A stretch of DNA of 64,000 bases from Mycobacterium gordonae. Lineage in GTDB: Bacteria > Actinomycetota > Actinomycetes > Mycobacteriales > Mycobacteriaceae. Numbering within the stretch: the first letter of the stretch is position 1; the number at the start of each line of letters is the position of its first letter. Where the stretch lies: the NCBI RefSeq assembly GCF_002101675.1, contig NZ_LQOY01000116.1, forward strand, positions 19,508 to 83,507, given 5' to 3'. Below the pieces are notes generated by a model, which was not told the origin of the DNA, did not search any database, and saw only the letters and a program-made list of their open reading frames with translations. The translations under genes were made by a program, and so were the position numbers. Positions 34,693 to 43,142 of the stretch are shown here, piece after piece.

Positions 34693-36083
34693 GGCCGCAG
34701 CAGCTTCTCGACCGTCGCGCGGGCGCCCTCGCGGTGCAGCGAGTCCAGCGCCCACAGGTAGGGCTCGACGAAGCGGGGCTCCTCGAGCAGGTTGCCGAAG
34801 ACGGAACGGTTGGCCAGGAACGCCGACGCGTCGGTGCGTTGCGAGCGGGCGATCGGAATCAGAGTGTCGGCCCGCGGATCCACCACGTCAATCGGGCGGC
34901 CTTGTTCGTCGAACCCCTCGGCGTACCGGGCCCAACTCGCAACGATGGCCGCGGAAAACCGCACCGGTCCGCCCGAGCGCAGGTTGTCGCGAACCACCGG
35001 CAGCAGCCACTTGGGAATGCGGTCCGAGGATTCGGCGCAGAGGCGGGCCAGCGTGTCGCGGACGTGGGCGTTGGCGAACCGGGGGAGCAGCCCGGCCTTG
35101 AACTCGTGCAGCCCGGGCACCGGTGTGAGTGTCGGCATCGCCTCGTAATCCATGTAGCACGTGAGTAATTCGATGAAGAGAGGGTCTTGCGCGGCATCGT
35201 GCACCAGCCGGTACCCGGCGAGGTAGGCGAAGTAACACAGGCCCTGGTGGCTGGCGTTGAGCAACCGCAGTTTCATCGCTTCGTACGGCGACACGTCATC
35301 GGTGAACGTGACGCCCGCCCGGTCCAGCGGCGGCCGCCCGTCGGCGAAATCGTCTTCGAGAGCCCACATGGCGAACGGCTCGGTGATCACCGGCCAGGCG
35401 TCGTCCACACCGAAATCCGTTGTCAAGCTGTCGATCACATCGGGTGTAGTGGCCGGTGTGATCCGGTCGACCATCGAGTTGGGAAACTTGGTGTTGTGGT
35501 CCATCCATTGCGCCAGTGCGGGATTGGACGCTTCGGCGTAGGCGGTGAAAGCCTGCCGGGCGATGTGGCCGTTGCCGACGATGTTGTCACAAGACACGAT
35601 CGTCGGTGATTTCAAGCCCCGCAGGCGCCGGCGGTTCAGCGCCTCGGTGACCAGTGCGAAGACGTCACTCAGGGGTTCGTTGTAACCGCCCTCGGTAATG
35701 GTCAGCGTAATGATCCGGACGGCGCGATCGGCGAGCAACTCGATCACCGACTCCGGATCGTCTGGTGCATAACGGAAGTCGACAATGGAGCCGATCACCC
35801 GGGGCTCCCGGGTGCCATCCGGGTGTGCCAGGGTGAGGGTGTACAGATGATCCTGGTCGCGCAGCGCATCGCGCATCCGGCGGTCGCGGGGTAGCACACC
35901 GACCCCGCAGATGCCCCACTTGCGGGCGATCCCCTGGCTGAGCAGTCGGTCGACGTACATGGCCTGGTGCGCGCGGTGAAAGCCGCCGACGCCAAAATGC
36001 ACTATCCCGGTTCTGATTCGGTTGCGATCGTATTCGGGTTTGGGTATCTGGAGGGTGTGCAGATTGCGGGCGTTGAGTTTCAT
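34689..36083 (-). CDS. Mannitol/arabitol 2-dehydrogenase (polyol-specific long-chain dehydrogenase)
   Basis: The 464-aa protein belongs to the mannitol dehydrogenase family. The N-terminal Rossmann part has GIVHFGVGGFHRAHQAMYVD, and SCDNIVGNGHIAR precedes the catalytic region, with the lysine expected in the NSMVDRITPATTP section onwards. Such enzymes oxidise mannitol to fructose or D-arabitol to xylulose with NAD. ATG 36083 overlaps the AraC stop (ATGA). Being followed by a xylulokinase favours arabitol or several polyols as substrate, as in the mtl operon of Pseudomonas. Confidence 0.85.
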   Translation of the reverse strand: MKLNARNLHTLQIPKPEYDRNRIRTGIVHFGVGGFHRAHQAMYVDRLLSQGIARKWGICGVGVLPRDRRMRDALRDQDHLYTLTLAHPDGTREPRVIGSIVDFRYAPDDPESVIELLADRAVRIITLTITEGGYNEPLSDVFALVTEALNRRRLRGLKSPTIVSCDNIVGNGHIARQAFTAYAEASNPALAQWMDHNTKFPNSMVDRITPATTPDVIDSLTTDFGVDDAWPVITEPFAMWALEDDFADGRPPLDRAGVTFTDDVSPYEAMKLRLLNASHQGLCYFAYLAGYRLVHDAAQDPLFIELLTCYMDYEAMPTLTPVPGLHEFKAGLLPRFANAHVRDTLARLCAESSDRIPKWLLPVVRDNLRSGGPVRFSAAIVASWARYAEGFDEQGRPIDVVDPRADTLIPIARSQRTDASAFLANRSVFGNLLEEPRFVEPYLWALDSLHREGARATVEKLLRP

Positions 36084-36913
36084 GCCGGCAACTCGCTGCC
36101 GTGCCGGCGGTAGGCCGACGGAGGCCGGCCCCACGCGCTTCGGAACGCCCGGGTAAAGGAGCTGGCACTATCGAAGCCGACCCTGGTGGCGACCTGGAGC
36201 ACGCTCAACTCCGAGTCGGCCAGCAGCGCTGCGGCCCGCATCAGGCGAGCTTGTTGGGTGTAGTCGCGCCAGGTCATCTGCAACTCGCGATGGCACAATC
36301 GCCGCAACGACCGGGGCGACATGCCCGCGGCCGCGGCGGCGTCGTCAATGGTGATCGACGCCAGCGCATTACGCGTGTGTTTGAGTGCCGCGCCGAGTTG
36401 CGGGTGAGTGGTCGTGGGCAGGCTGAACGGGCTCTGGGACCCCAGCAGCTCGGCCAGCAGTTCGGCGAAGCAGCGGAAGTAGGTATCGGCCAGCGGGTCG
36501 GACGAATCCCGGTCGATGGGCCACCGGCAGGCGTACATGATCATCTGCCGGATCAATGGCGAAACCATCACGATGCCCGCGCCCGAGTGGGCCGGCTGCA
36601 GGTGGATGGGATGCAGGAATATCGACACCGACCTCGCTCGGGTGTCGATCGTGCTGATGTGTCCCAGCCCGGCCGGGATCCAGGCGGCCTGCCGCTCGGA
36701 CAACACGTAGGCACCGGCATCCGTCTCCACTTCCAGAACGCCCTGCACGACGTACTCCAGCTGGTGCAGGTCGTGCGCGTGGCGCGCCGTGGTCACCCGC
36801 TGGCCTTCGTAGACGAACGCGCCGGCCGTGCAGGTGCCGCCCTGGCGCATGTCGACCAGAGCAGGGGTGTCCGCGCAGGACAAGATTGTGGCCGTCTGTG
36901 CAGAGAAAGTCAT
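36080..36913 (-). CDS. AraC-family transcriptional regulator of the polyol operon
   Basis: The 277-aa regulator has an N-terminal cupin-type sensor domain (about 1-160) and a C-terminal AraC DNA-binding domain with two helix-turn-helix units (ALASITIDDAAAAAGMSPRSL in part, then RVGFDSASSFTRAFRSAWG). GGAGGAAC precedes the ATG. It is the first gene of the araC-dehydrogenase-xylB unit and overlaps the dehydrogenase by four bases. The natural inference is that it responds to a polyol and activates its own operon. The 27-bp gap to the divergent methyltransferase gene leaves little room for separate promoters. Confidence 0.87.
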   Translation of the reverse strand: MTFSAQTATILSCADTPALVDMRQGGTCTAGAFVYEGQRVTTARHAHDLHQLEYVVQGVLEVETDAGAYVLSERQAAWIPAGLGHISTIDTRARSVSIFLHPIHLQPAHSGAGIVMVSPLIRQMIMYACRWPIDRDSSDPLADTYFRCFAELLAELLGSQSPFSLPTTTHPQLGAALKHTRNALASITIDDAAAAAGMSPRSLRRLCHRELQMTWRDYTQQARLMRAAALLADSELSVLQVATRVGFDSASSFTRAFRSAWGRPPSAYRRHGSELPA

Positions 36914-36940
36914 GTTCCTCCGATGGTACGACTGAGTGTC

Positions 36941-37621
36941 ATGTCAGCGCAGTCGTTTACGCCCGCGGCGGGTGACCCTAAGTACACCAAGTACTACGAC
37001 ACCGTCATCGCGTTATTGACCCGCGAAGACCGGTGGCGATCGGCGGTCATCGCGCGGCTCGAGTTGACGCAGGATGATGTCGTCGTCGATGTCGGTTGTG
37101 GCACAGCATCATTGGCGATAAGAATCAAACAGCAGCAGCCGGGCGCCCGAGTGATCGGGGTGGACCCCGACCCGCAGGTGCTGGCCATCGCGCGGGCCAA
37201 GGTGCGCCGGGCCGGGGTGCAGGTTGAGTTCGTCGAGGGCATGGGAGACCGCGCCGTCGAGTTTCTCGGACCGGGGATGGCCACCAAGGTGGTGTCCAGC
37301 CTGGTGCTGCATCAGTGCCCGGTGCCGATGAAGAAGGCGATGATCGGCAACATGTTCACACTGCTGCGCCCCGGCGGAGAACTTGTCATCGCCGACTACG
37401 GTCTGCAGCGCGACGCCCTGATGCGCTTGGGTTTCCGTATCGTGCAGTTCGTCGACGGCAAACGGGACACCCAGCCGAACGCGGACGGAATCCTGCCCGG
37501 GCTGATCGAACAGGCCGGCTTCGCCGATGTCGCCGAGGTGTCGGTGATCAGGACCGGCACCGGATCCATCTCCCTGTACCGGGCGACGCGACCGGTTTCG
37601 GGGGACGAGGCGAACCGATAA
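36941..37621 (+). CDS. Class I SAM-dependent methyltransferase
   Basis: The 226-aa protein has the SAM-binding core VVVDVGCGTASLAIRI near residues 46-61 and an acidic VIGVDPD second strand. It resembles UbiE/small-molecule methyltransferases. The C-terminal half carries hydrophobic segments, so a lipid or quinone-like substrate is possible but not shown. It is divergent from the AraC gene. The lipoprotein gene begins ten bases downstream on the same strand, so the two are probably co-transcribed. Confidence 0.8.
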   Translation: MSAQSFTPAAGDPKYTKYYDTVIALLTREDRWRSAVIARLELTQDDVVVDVGCGTASLAIRIKQQQPGARVIGVDPDPQVLAIARAKVRRAGVQVEFVEGMGDRAVEFLGPGMATKVVSSLVLHQCPVPMKKAMIGNMFTLLRPGGELVIADYGLQRDALMRLGFRIVQFVDGKRDTQPNADGILPGLIEQAGFADVAEVSVIRTGTGSISLYRATRPVSGDEANR

Positions 37622-37630
37622 TGTCAGGCC

Positions 37631-38710
37631 ATGCACCACCCGCGGCCAGCGACGGCGCTGGCGATTTTGTGTTGTGTGCTCGTACTGGTTGCCGGTTGCC
37701 ACGCCAAACCACCGGCGTCCGATTCGGACGCGCCGCCCGGTGCCGGTTCTTCATCTGGGAGCGCGCCGGTGCCGCCCGGATCGCTGTTCACCACGGCCGT
37801 ACCGTGGAACGTCGACGTGTCCGGAGCCGCGAAGGCCGGCCGCTCGGATGCGATCATCCACGCGCTGAGCGCGGCGGGCGGCTGGGGGACGGGCGCGCTG
37901 CAGACCGACTTCTCCATCCCGATCTTCGTCGCCGACGGCAACACCCGCCGGATGCAGGTCGTCGGCACCGACGAATACTGTTATGACGGTCCGGATTGCG
38001 ACGCCGTACCCGCTGAGATGCCGGTGCCGGCGAACGCCCACTTCGAAGGTTCTACCAACCTGAGCTGCGATACCACCGGCGCCACCGCAGGACAGGAAGA
38101 CTGCCATCTGCTGGTCGTCGATCGCGGCCGGCACCAGCTCTACGAGATCTACCACGGCGGCCGGTCCGGTGAAGATCTCACGGCGCAAGGTTTTTTCACG
38201 TGGGATCTCACCCGGAAATACCCTGACACCTTGCGCGGAGACCAGTGCACGAGCGCGGACGCGGCCGGGTTCCCGATTGCCGCGATGACGCCCACCGCCG
38301 ACGAAGTCGCTTCTGGTGCAATCAATCACGCGATTCGCTTCATCCTCCCCAATGACCGGATGAAGGCCGGCGTCTACGTCCGGCCCGCAACGCACGCGGG
38401 TGGGCCGACCAGCACGGATCCGAATGCACCGCCCTACGGCGTGCGGTTCCGGCTTCGCGCCGACTTCGACGACTCGCACTTCTCCAAATCCGAGCGGGTG
38501 GTCATCGCCGCGCTGAAGAAGTACGGAATGCTGCTCGCCGACGGCGGTCAGGTGCCACTCACGTTTGCCGACGACCGGACGAGCGGCAAGAAGTGGTCCG
38601 AACTGGGCATCACCGCGCAGTCTTTCAACGGTATCGGCGTCGACCAGTTCGAAGTGGTCAACCTCGGCGATGAGGTCAAGCTGACCTACGATTGCGTCCG
38701 CAATGAGTGA
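37631..38710 (+). CDS. Putative lipoprotein of unknown function
   Basis: The 359-aa protein has a lipoprotein signal peptide with lipobox VAGC (Cys near residue 23), then a Ser/Pro/Ala spacer and a large extracellular domain. The domain contains several Cys (EYCYDGPDCDA, LSCDTT, EDCHLLVVDR) and a DRGRHQLYEIYHGG segment reminiscent of secreted beta-propeller or hydrolase-like folds. No family is assigned with confidence. It lies ten bases after the methyltransferase gene and converges with the cyclopropane synthase gene. Confidence 0.75.
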   Translation: MHHPRPATALAILCCVLVLVAGCHAKPPASDSDAPPGAGSSSGSAPVPPGSLFTTAVPWNVDVSGAAKAGRSDAIIHALSAAGGWGTGALQTDFSIPIFVADGNTRRMQVVGTDEYCYDGPDCDAVPAEMPVPANAHFEGSTNLSCDTTGATAGQEDCHLLVVDRGRHQLYEIYHGGRSGEDLTAQGFFTWDLTRKYPDTLRGDQCTSADAAGFPIAAMTPTADEVASGAINHAIRFILPNDRMKAGVYVRPATHAGGPTSTDPNAPPYGVRFRLRADFDDSHFSKSERVVIAALKKYGMLLADGGQVPLTFADDRTSGKKWSELGITAQSFNGIGVDQFEVVNLGDEVKLTYDCVRNE

Positions 38711-38718
38711 GGCTGAAC

Positions 38719-39603
38719 CTAGGCCTTGGCGAGGGTGAACTGCGCGACGTCGGTGTAGCCCTCGCGGAACAGGTCGGCACAACCGGTCAGATACTTCATG
38801 TAGCGGTCGTAAACCTCTTGGGACTGAACGGCGATCGCCTCGTCGCGGTGGGCTTCCAGCGTGGCGGCCCACGTATCGAGGGTGCGTGCGTAGTGCGGGC
38901 GCAGCTGCTGAACCCGGGTGAGGGAGAAGCCGGCGCGCTCGGCCTGCTCCTTGACGACTTTAGCGGGCGGAAGGTCGCCGCCCGGGAAGATCTCCTCCAT
39001 GATGAACTTCATGAACCGCAGCTTGGTCATGGTGATGGGCAACCCGCGGTCGGCGAATTCCTCCTCGCTGGGCTGGATGATCGTGTGCAGCAGCATCACG
39101 CCGTCCGCCGGCAGTGCCTGGTAAGCCATCGCGAAGAAGTCGGGGTAACGGTCACGCCCGAAGTGTTCGAACGCACCGATGGAGACAATGCGGTCGACCT
39201 TCTCGTCGAACTGTTCCCAGCCCTGTAGCAATACCCGCTTGCTGCGCGGGCTGGGGTGCTCGTCGAGGCGTCGTTGGGTGTGCGCCTGCTGGTTGCGGCT
39301 AAGCGTCAGGCCGATCACATTCACGTCGTACTGCTCGAGCGCCCGAATGATCGTGGTGCCCCAGCCGCATCCGATGTCGAGCAGCGTCATGCCGGGCTGC
39401 AGCCCCAGCTTGCCCAGGGACAGGTCGACCTTGGCGATCTGGGCCTCTTCGAGCGACATGTCCTCGCGCTCGAAGTACGCGCAACTGTAGGTCCGGGTGG
39501 GGTCAAGAAAAATTCTGAAGAATTCGTCGGAGAGGTCGTAATGCGCCTGTACGTCCTCGAAATGTGGCTCTAAAGTTTCGGATTTATTCTGGTCCTCGGG
39601 CAT
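38719..39603 (-). CDS. Mycolic acid methyltransferase / cyclopropane synthase family
   Basis: The 294-aa protein belongs to the CmaA/MmaA/PcaA/UmaA family. Diagnostic segments are FFRIFLDPTRTYSCAYFE, the SAM loop LLDIGCGWGTT, VIGLTLSRNQ, IVSIGAFEHFG with the acid near the active site, EEIFPGGDLPP and the C-terminal YMKYLTGCADLFR. These enzymes add a methyl or methylene from SAM to double bonds of mycolic acid precursors bound to AcpM. The sequence mixes features of CmaA2 and UmaA, so which mycolate it modifies cannot be told. The mmaA or pcaA-type neighbours of the M. tuberculosis loci are not here. Confidence 0.88.
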   Translation of the reverse strand: MPEDQNKSETLEPHFEDVQAHYDLSDEFFRIFLDPTRTYSCAYFEREDMSLEEAQIAKVDLSLGKLGLQPGMTLLDIGCGWGTTIIRALEQYDVNVIGLTLSRNQQAHTQRRLDEHPSPRSKRVLLQGWEQFDEKVDRIVSIGAFEHFGRDRYPDFFAMAYQALPADGVMLLHTIIQPSEEEFADRGLPITMTKLRFMKFIMEEIFPGGDLPPAKVVKEQAERAGFSLTRVQQLRPHYARTLDTWAATLEAHRDEAIAVQSQEVYDRYMKYLTGCADLFREGYTDVAQFTLAKA

Positions 39604-39675
39604 GCCTGCAACTCCCCACTCGACTCCTGTCGAGCGTACCGTCGCGAGATCGCAGCCCGATTGACCTGCACCACC

Positions 39676-42600
39676 CTAGTCGATCGGGAAGCGCCCCGCC
39701 GCCACGCGAGGCGCGGACGCCTGTCGCGGTGCGTAGTGGTGCATCATGACGCGCGGGCCGCGCGGGGCCGCCGGGTCGGGCACCACCTGCAGCCTGAGCA
39801 TGCGACCGCCGATCTGAAGGCAGGCGCCGGGCCGCCAGGTTGTCTGCTCCCACGGGGCGATCCTGCTCCAACCGTAATCCGCCGGCTCGCGCAGGAAGAC
39901 GCCGTTGGTAGAGCCGCGGTCCACGATGACGACGTGCCCATTGACGAGGCGGACTTCGACGTGCGCCCGCGACAGCAACCCCGCGGGGTCGTCGATGCTG
40001 ACGGGGCGAAGTCCGTACCGTGCGGCATCCGATCCGCGGGGGTCCCGACCGATGACGCAGTCGCGGTCAATCTCGAAACGAGAGTCGTCCTCCAGAACGG
40101 CCCACCGCTTGGGTTGCGGGGACGTAACCGCCGGTGTGGACGGGCGGGGAGTCGACGCCGACCACAGGATGGCGCCGTCGCCGGGCACGGTGCCACTGGT
40201 GAGCCGGTAGACACCGTTTGCCCCGATACCGGCCCGCGGCCGCTGACCCAGTTCGTCGACGGTGATCGTCGCGGCCACCGCCGGCATCGGCACGGAGTAG
40301 TGCACCAGGCGACCGCGGCCGTGCAGCAGCGTCCGCCCGTCGCCGTCGTCGAGTGCGACCGTCACGCTGCCGCACAGCAGTATCTCCAGGCCGGCCGAGG
40401 TGGGCGTGAGGATGCCGACATCGACCAGGGTGTGCGTCCAGGGCTGACGGGACAGCTTGGCAAAGGCGCTGATGAGTTTCTGCGGGTCGGTGCGCCGAAC
40501 CATCTCGGACAGGGCCGACAGCTGCTGCGCGGCGACGGAGTGCTCCGAAAGCGGCGTCCGCTCGCGGTGGGCCACCACGATGACGGTGCCGTTGACGTTG
40601 GCCACCAGGTGCGCACCGGGGATGATCTCGACGTCTGTCGACGGCGTGCTCGACGGCGTGGCAGGGACGTATTCCCGGGCCGCGTGCAGGGCGGCGGCCA
40701 CCGCGGTGTCTTCGGCGGGTGCCGGGGTCTCGGCCTGCGGCGTCGGCTCCTCAGCGGGTGTTTCGCTGATGCCGATGCGGGAGTGCAACCAGCGCAACGG
40801 CTTTGGCGCCCACCAGTTGAGGTCACCGGCGACCCGAAGAAATGCCGGCACCACGACGCCGCGGATGATCGTCGCGTCGATGACGACGGCCAGCGCCGTG
40901 CCGATGCCGAACATCTTCATGAACGACAGCCCATTGGCGAAGGAGATCAGCGTGATCGTCAACAGCAGTGCGGCGCTGGTCACGATCCGGCCCACCCGGC
41001 CCAGCCCGATCACGGTGGACGCGTCGTTCGACAAGCCGGAATCGCGGGCTTCCTTGATCCGGCTCAGCAGAAAGATCTCGTAGTCGACAGACAGGCTGAA
41101 CGCGATAGCGCAGAGCAAGACCACCATGGACGGGTTCAGCGGCGCGGGCGTGAAGCCCAGCAGCCCGGCCAGGTGGCCTTCCTGGAAGATCCAGACCAGC
41201 ACGCCGAGCACCGCGCTGAGCACCAGCAGGTTCAGTAGCAGCGCCTTCACCGGCACCACCACGCTGCCGGTGAACAGGAACAGCAGGATGAAGGTGGCGA
41301 CCGCGATCAGCGCAATGGCCAACGGAAGCCGGTCGGCGATCGCGGCGCGGCTGTCGATCAGTGTGGCCGTCGGACCTCCCACTTCAACCTGGTGGCCGCT
41401 GATCTTGGCGCGGATATCCCGGACCAGGTGCTGGGCCTGGTCCGAGTCCGCCTGCACTGACAGGTAGACGAAGGCGTAGCCGGCCCCGGCCGCCGCGGGC
41501 GCAGGACCGACCGGCTGGCCATGCTCGTAGCGGCCGACGGGGCCGTTGACCAGGACGACACCGTCCATGCCCGACACGTCGGCGGCCAGCTTGGCGAGCA
41601 CGCCGGCGTCGTTGCGGGTCACCAGGGTGATCGCCTGCGAGGGGTCAAGTTGGAAGTCGTGCTGCAGCGACTCGGCCACCAGTCGCGCGCTGGAGTCCGT
41701 CGGCAGCGCCCTTTCGTCGGGGGTGGCGTACTGGGCGTGCAGGAACGGCATACCCAGGCCCAACAGGACCGCCACCACCGGCACCGCGTACAGCAGCGGC
41801 CGGCGGGTGACCACTTCGGCGAAACGTCGCCAGAACAGTGAGTCCGCCGAAAGCGGCACCTTGCGCCGGATGATGGCGAGTGAGTCGACGCGCTTGCCCA
41901 GAAGTGCCAGCAGCGCGGGCAGCACCACGATGGCGCTGAATGCTGACAGCAGGACGGTGGCGGTGGCCGCCATCCCGACCGACCGCAGGAAGTAGGTGGG
42001 GAACACCAGCAGGCTGGTCATCGCCAGCGTGACCGTCGCCGCGCTGAACAGGATGGTGCGTCCCGCGGTGCTGACGGTGGCGACGATGGCCTGGTGGTGG
42101 CCCTTCCCGTTGGCGCATTCCTCGCGGAACCGGGACACCATCAGCAGGCCGAAGTCGATCGACAGTCCCAGGCCGAACGCGGTCGTGACCGTCAGGGCAT
42201 GTACCGACACGTCGGTGATCGTCGTCATGAGCAGCAGCACCGACAGGGTTGAGACGATCGAGACGACTCCCACCACCACCGGCAGCGCCGCGGCGATGAG
42301 ACCGCCGAACACCACTACCAGCACGGCCAGCGAGATGGGCACCGCGATGCTCTCGCTGGTCTTGAGGTCGTGTTTGACCTTGTCCCGGATCTCCTGCTGC
42401 ACGCCCAGGGATCCGCCGGCCCGCACGGTGACGTTCGGGTCGGTGGGCAGGCTCGCGATGATCCGCTTGGCCGTCTCGGCGGCCTCGTCCGCGGTGCCGC
42501 CAACGTGGACGAGAATCAGACCGGAGCGGCCGTCCTTGCTGCGCAGATCGCCGGCTCCCTCGTCGCCGAAGGCCCTGGTGACCTTTGCCTTCGGCTCGGC

Positions 42601-42885
42601 CGCGATCAGCCGAAGCACCCGATCCCGCACCGGGGCGACATCGGGCGCCTCGACGGTGCCCTCGCGGGGGAGCAGCTGAATGACCAGGTTCGAGGTGGTG
42701 CCGAAATGCTGGTCCAGGAACTCCTCGGCCTGGGACGACTCCGCCGCCGGGTCGGTGTTTCCGCCGGTGCCGAGCTTGTCGGACACCGAGCCGCCGAGGA
42801 TGACGCTGATCCCGAGCAGGACCAGGACCGCCGCCAGCACCGCCTTGGGACGCCGCACGGTGAAGGTGGCCAAGTGCCTCAACAT
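39676..42885 (-). CDS. MmpL/RND-family transporter with C-terminal FHA domain
   Basis: The 1069-aa protein starts with a canonical MMPL transporter of about 700 residues: an N-terminal helix, a periplasmic loop, a helix bundle with FGLGLSIDFGLLMVSRFREE, a second loop and a second bundle with FSLSVDYEIFLLSRIKEARD. The last 370 residues are cytosolic. After a Pro/Ala linker there is a region of unclear fold (about 750-930), then a forkhead-associated domain (about 935-1035). Its conserved residues are present: GR 946-947, SRAH 972-975 and N994. FHA domains bind phosphothreonine, so the transporter may be recruited or switched by Ser/Thr kinase signalling. It is much longer than most MmpL proteins. 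No MmpS partner gene is adjacent. Confidence 0.88.
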   Translation of the reverse strand: MLRHLATFTVRRPKAVLAAVLVLLGISVILGGSVSDKLGTGGNTDPAAESSQAEEFLDQHFGTTSNLVIQLLPREGTVEAPDVAPVRDRVLRLIAAEPKAKVTRAFGDEGAGDLRSKDGRSGLILVHVGGTADEAAETAKRIIASLPTDPNVTVRAGGSLGVQQEIRDKVKHDLKTSESIAVPISLAVLVVVFGGLIAAALPVVVGVVSIVSTLSVLLLMTTITDVSVHALTVTTAFGLGLSIDFGLLMVSRFREECANGKGHHQAIVATVSTAGRTILFSAATVTLAMTSLLVFPTYFLRSVGMAATATVLLSAFSAIVVLPALLALLGKRVDSLAIIRRKVPLSADSLFWRRFAEVVTRRPLLYAVPVVAVLLGLGMPFLHAQYATPDERALPTDSSARLVAESLQHDFQLDPSQAITLVTRNDAGVLAKLAADVSGMDGVVLVNGPVGRYEHGQPVGPAPAAAGAGYAFVYLSVQADSDQAQHLVRDIRAKISGHQVEVGGPTATLIDSRAAIADRLPLAIALIAVATFILLFLFTGSVVVPVKALLLNLLVLSAVLGVLVWIFQEGHLAGLLGFTPAPLNPSMVVLLCAIAFSLSVDYEIFLLSRIKEARDSGLSNDASTVIGLGRVGRIVTSAALLLTITLISFANGLSFMKMFGIGTALAVVIDATIIRGVVVPAFLRVAGDLNWWAPKPLRWLHSRIGISETPAEEPTPQAETPAPAEDTAVAAALHAAREYVPATPSSTPSTDVEIIPGAHLVANVNGTVIVVAHRERTPLSEHSVAAQQLSALSEMVRRTDPQKLISAFAKLSRQPWTHTLVDVGILTPTSAGLEILLCGSVTVALDDGDGRTLLHGRGRLVHYSVPMPAVAATITVDELGQRPRAGIGANGVYRLTSGTVPGDGAILWSASTPRPSTPAVTSPQPKRWAVLEDDSRFEIDRDCVIGRDPRGSDAARYGLRPVSIDDPAGLLSRAHVEVRLVNGHVVIVDRGSTNGVFLREPADYGWSRIAPWEQTTWRPGACLQIGGRMLRLQVVPDPAAPRGPRVMMHHYAPRQASAPRVAAGRFPID

Positions 42886-42967
42886 GTGGTTCGCCTTTCC
42901 CCCGGAACCGCGGTGATGTTAGAAGTTTTTCGCGCCTGGCTTGGCGCTTTCTAAAGGCGTCCGGCCT

Positions 42968-43139
42968 TCAGGTGCGCGGTTCGCCGGCCAGCCACAGGCG
43001 CACCAGGCAGCGCCGCGCCGCCGCCTCGGGGGCGTCGACAAAGCTGCGCCGGTTGTGCAGTGTCGTGTGGTTGTCGGCGAAGAAGACGTCGCCCGGATTG
43101 AGAGTGAACTCGACGTGGTGCGCGGGCGCACCGACGCCC
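42968..43139 (-). pseudogene. 3' fragment of a TauD/TfdA-type Fe(II)/2-oxoglutarate dioxygenase gene
   Basis: On the minus strand an open frame of about 56 codons ends at the stop 42968-42970. It reads like the C-terminus of a TauD/TfdA dioxygenase: HHVEFTLNPGDVFFADNH, then LHNRRSFVD with the distal metal His, then RRCLVRLWLAGEPR. Homology begins directly after the AbrB stop and no upstream part of the enzyme is present. It looks like the stub of a gene truncated by deletion or by arrival of the AbrB-type gene. A functional product is not expected. Confidence 0.7.
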
Positions 43140-43142
43140 TGC

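Noticed and set aside
39661..41238. 525-codon plus-strand reading frame
   Set aside because: It runs antisense to the MmpL-FHA gene, is Arg/Gly/Gln-rich without domains and arises from high-GC third-position bias.
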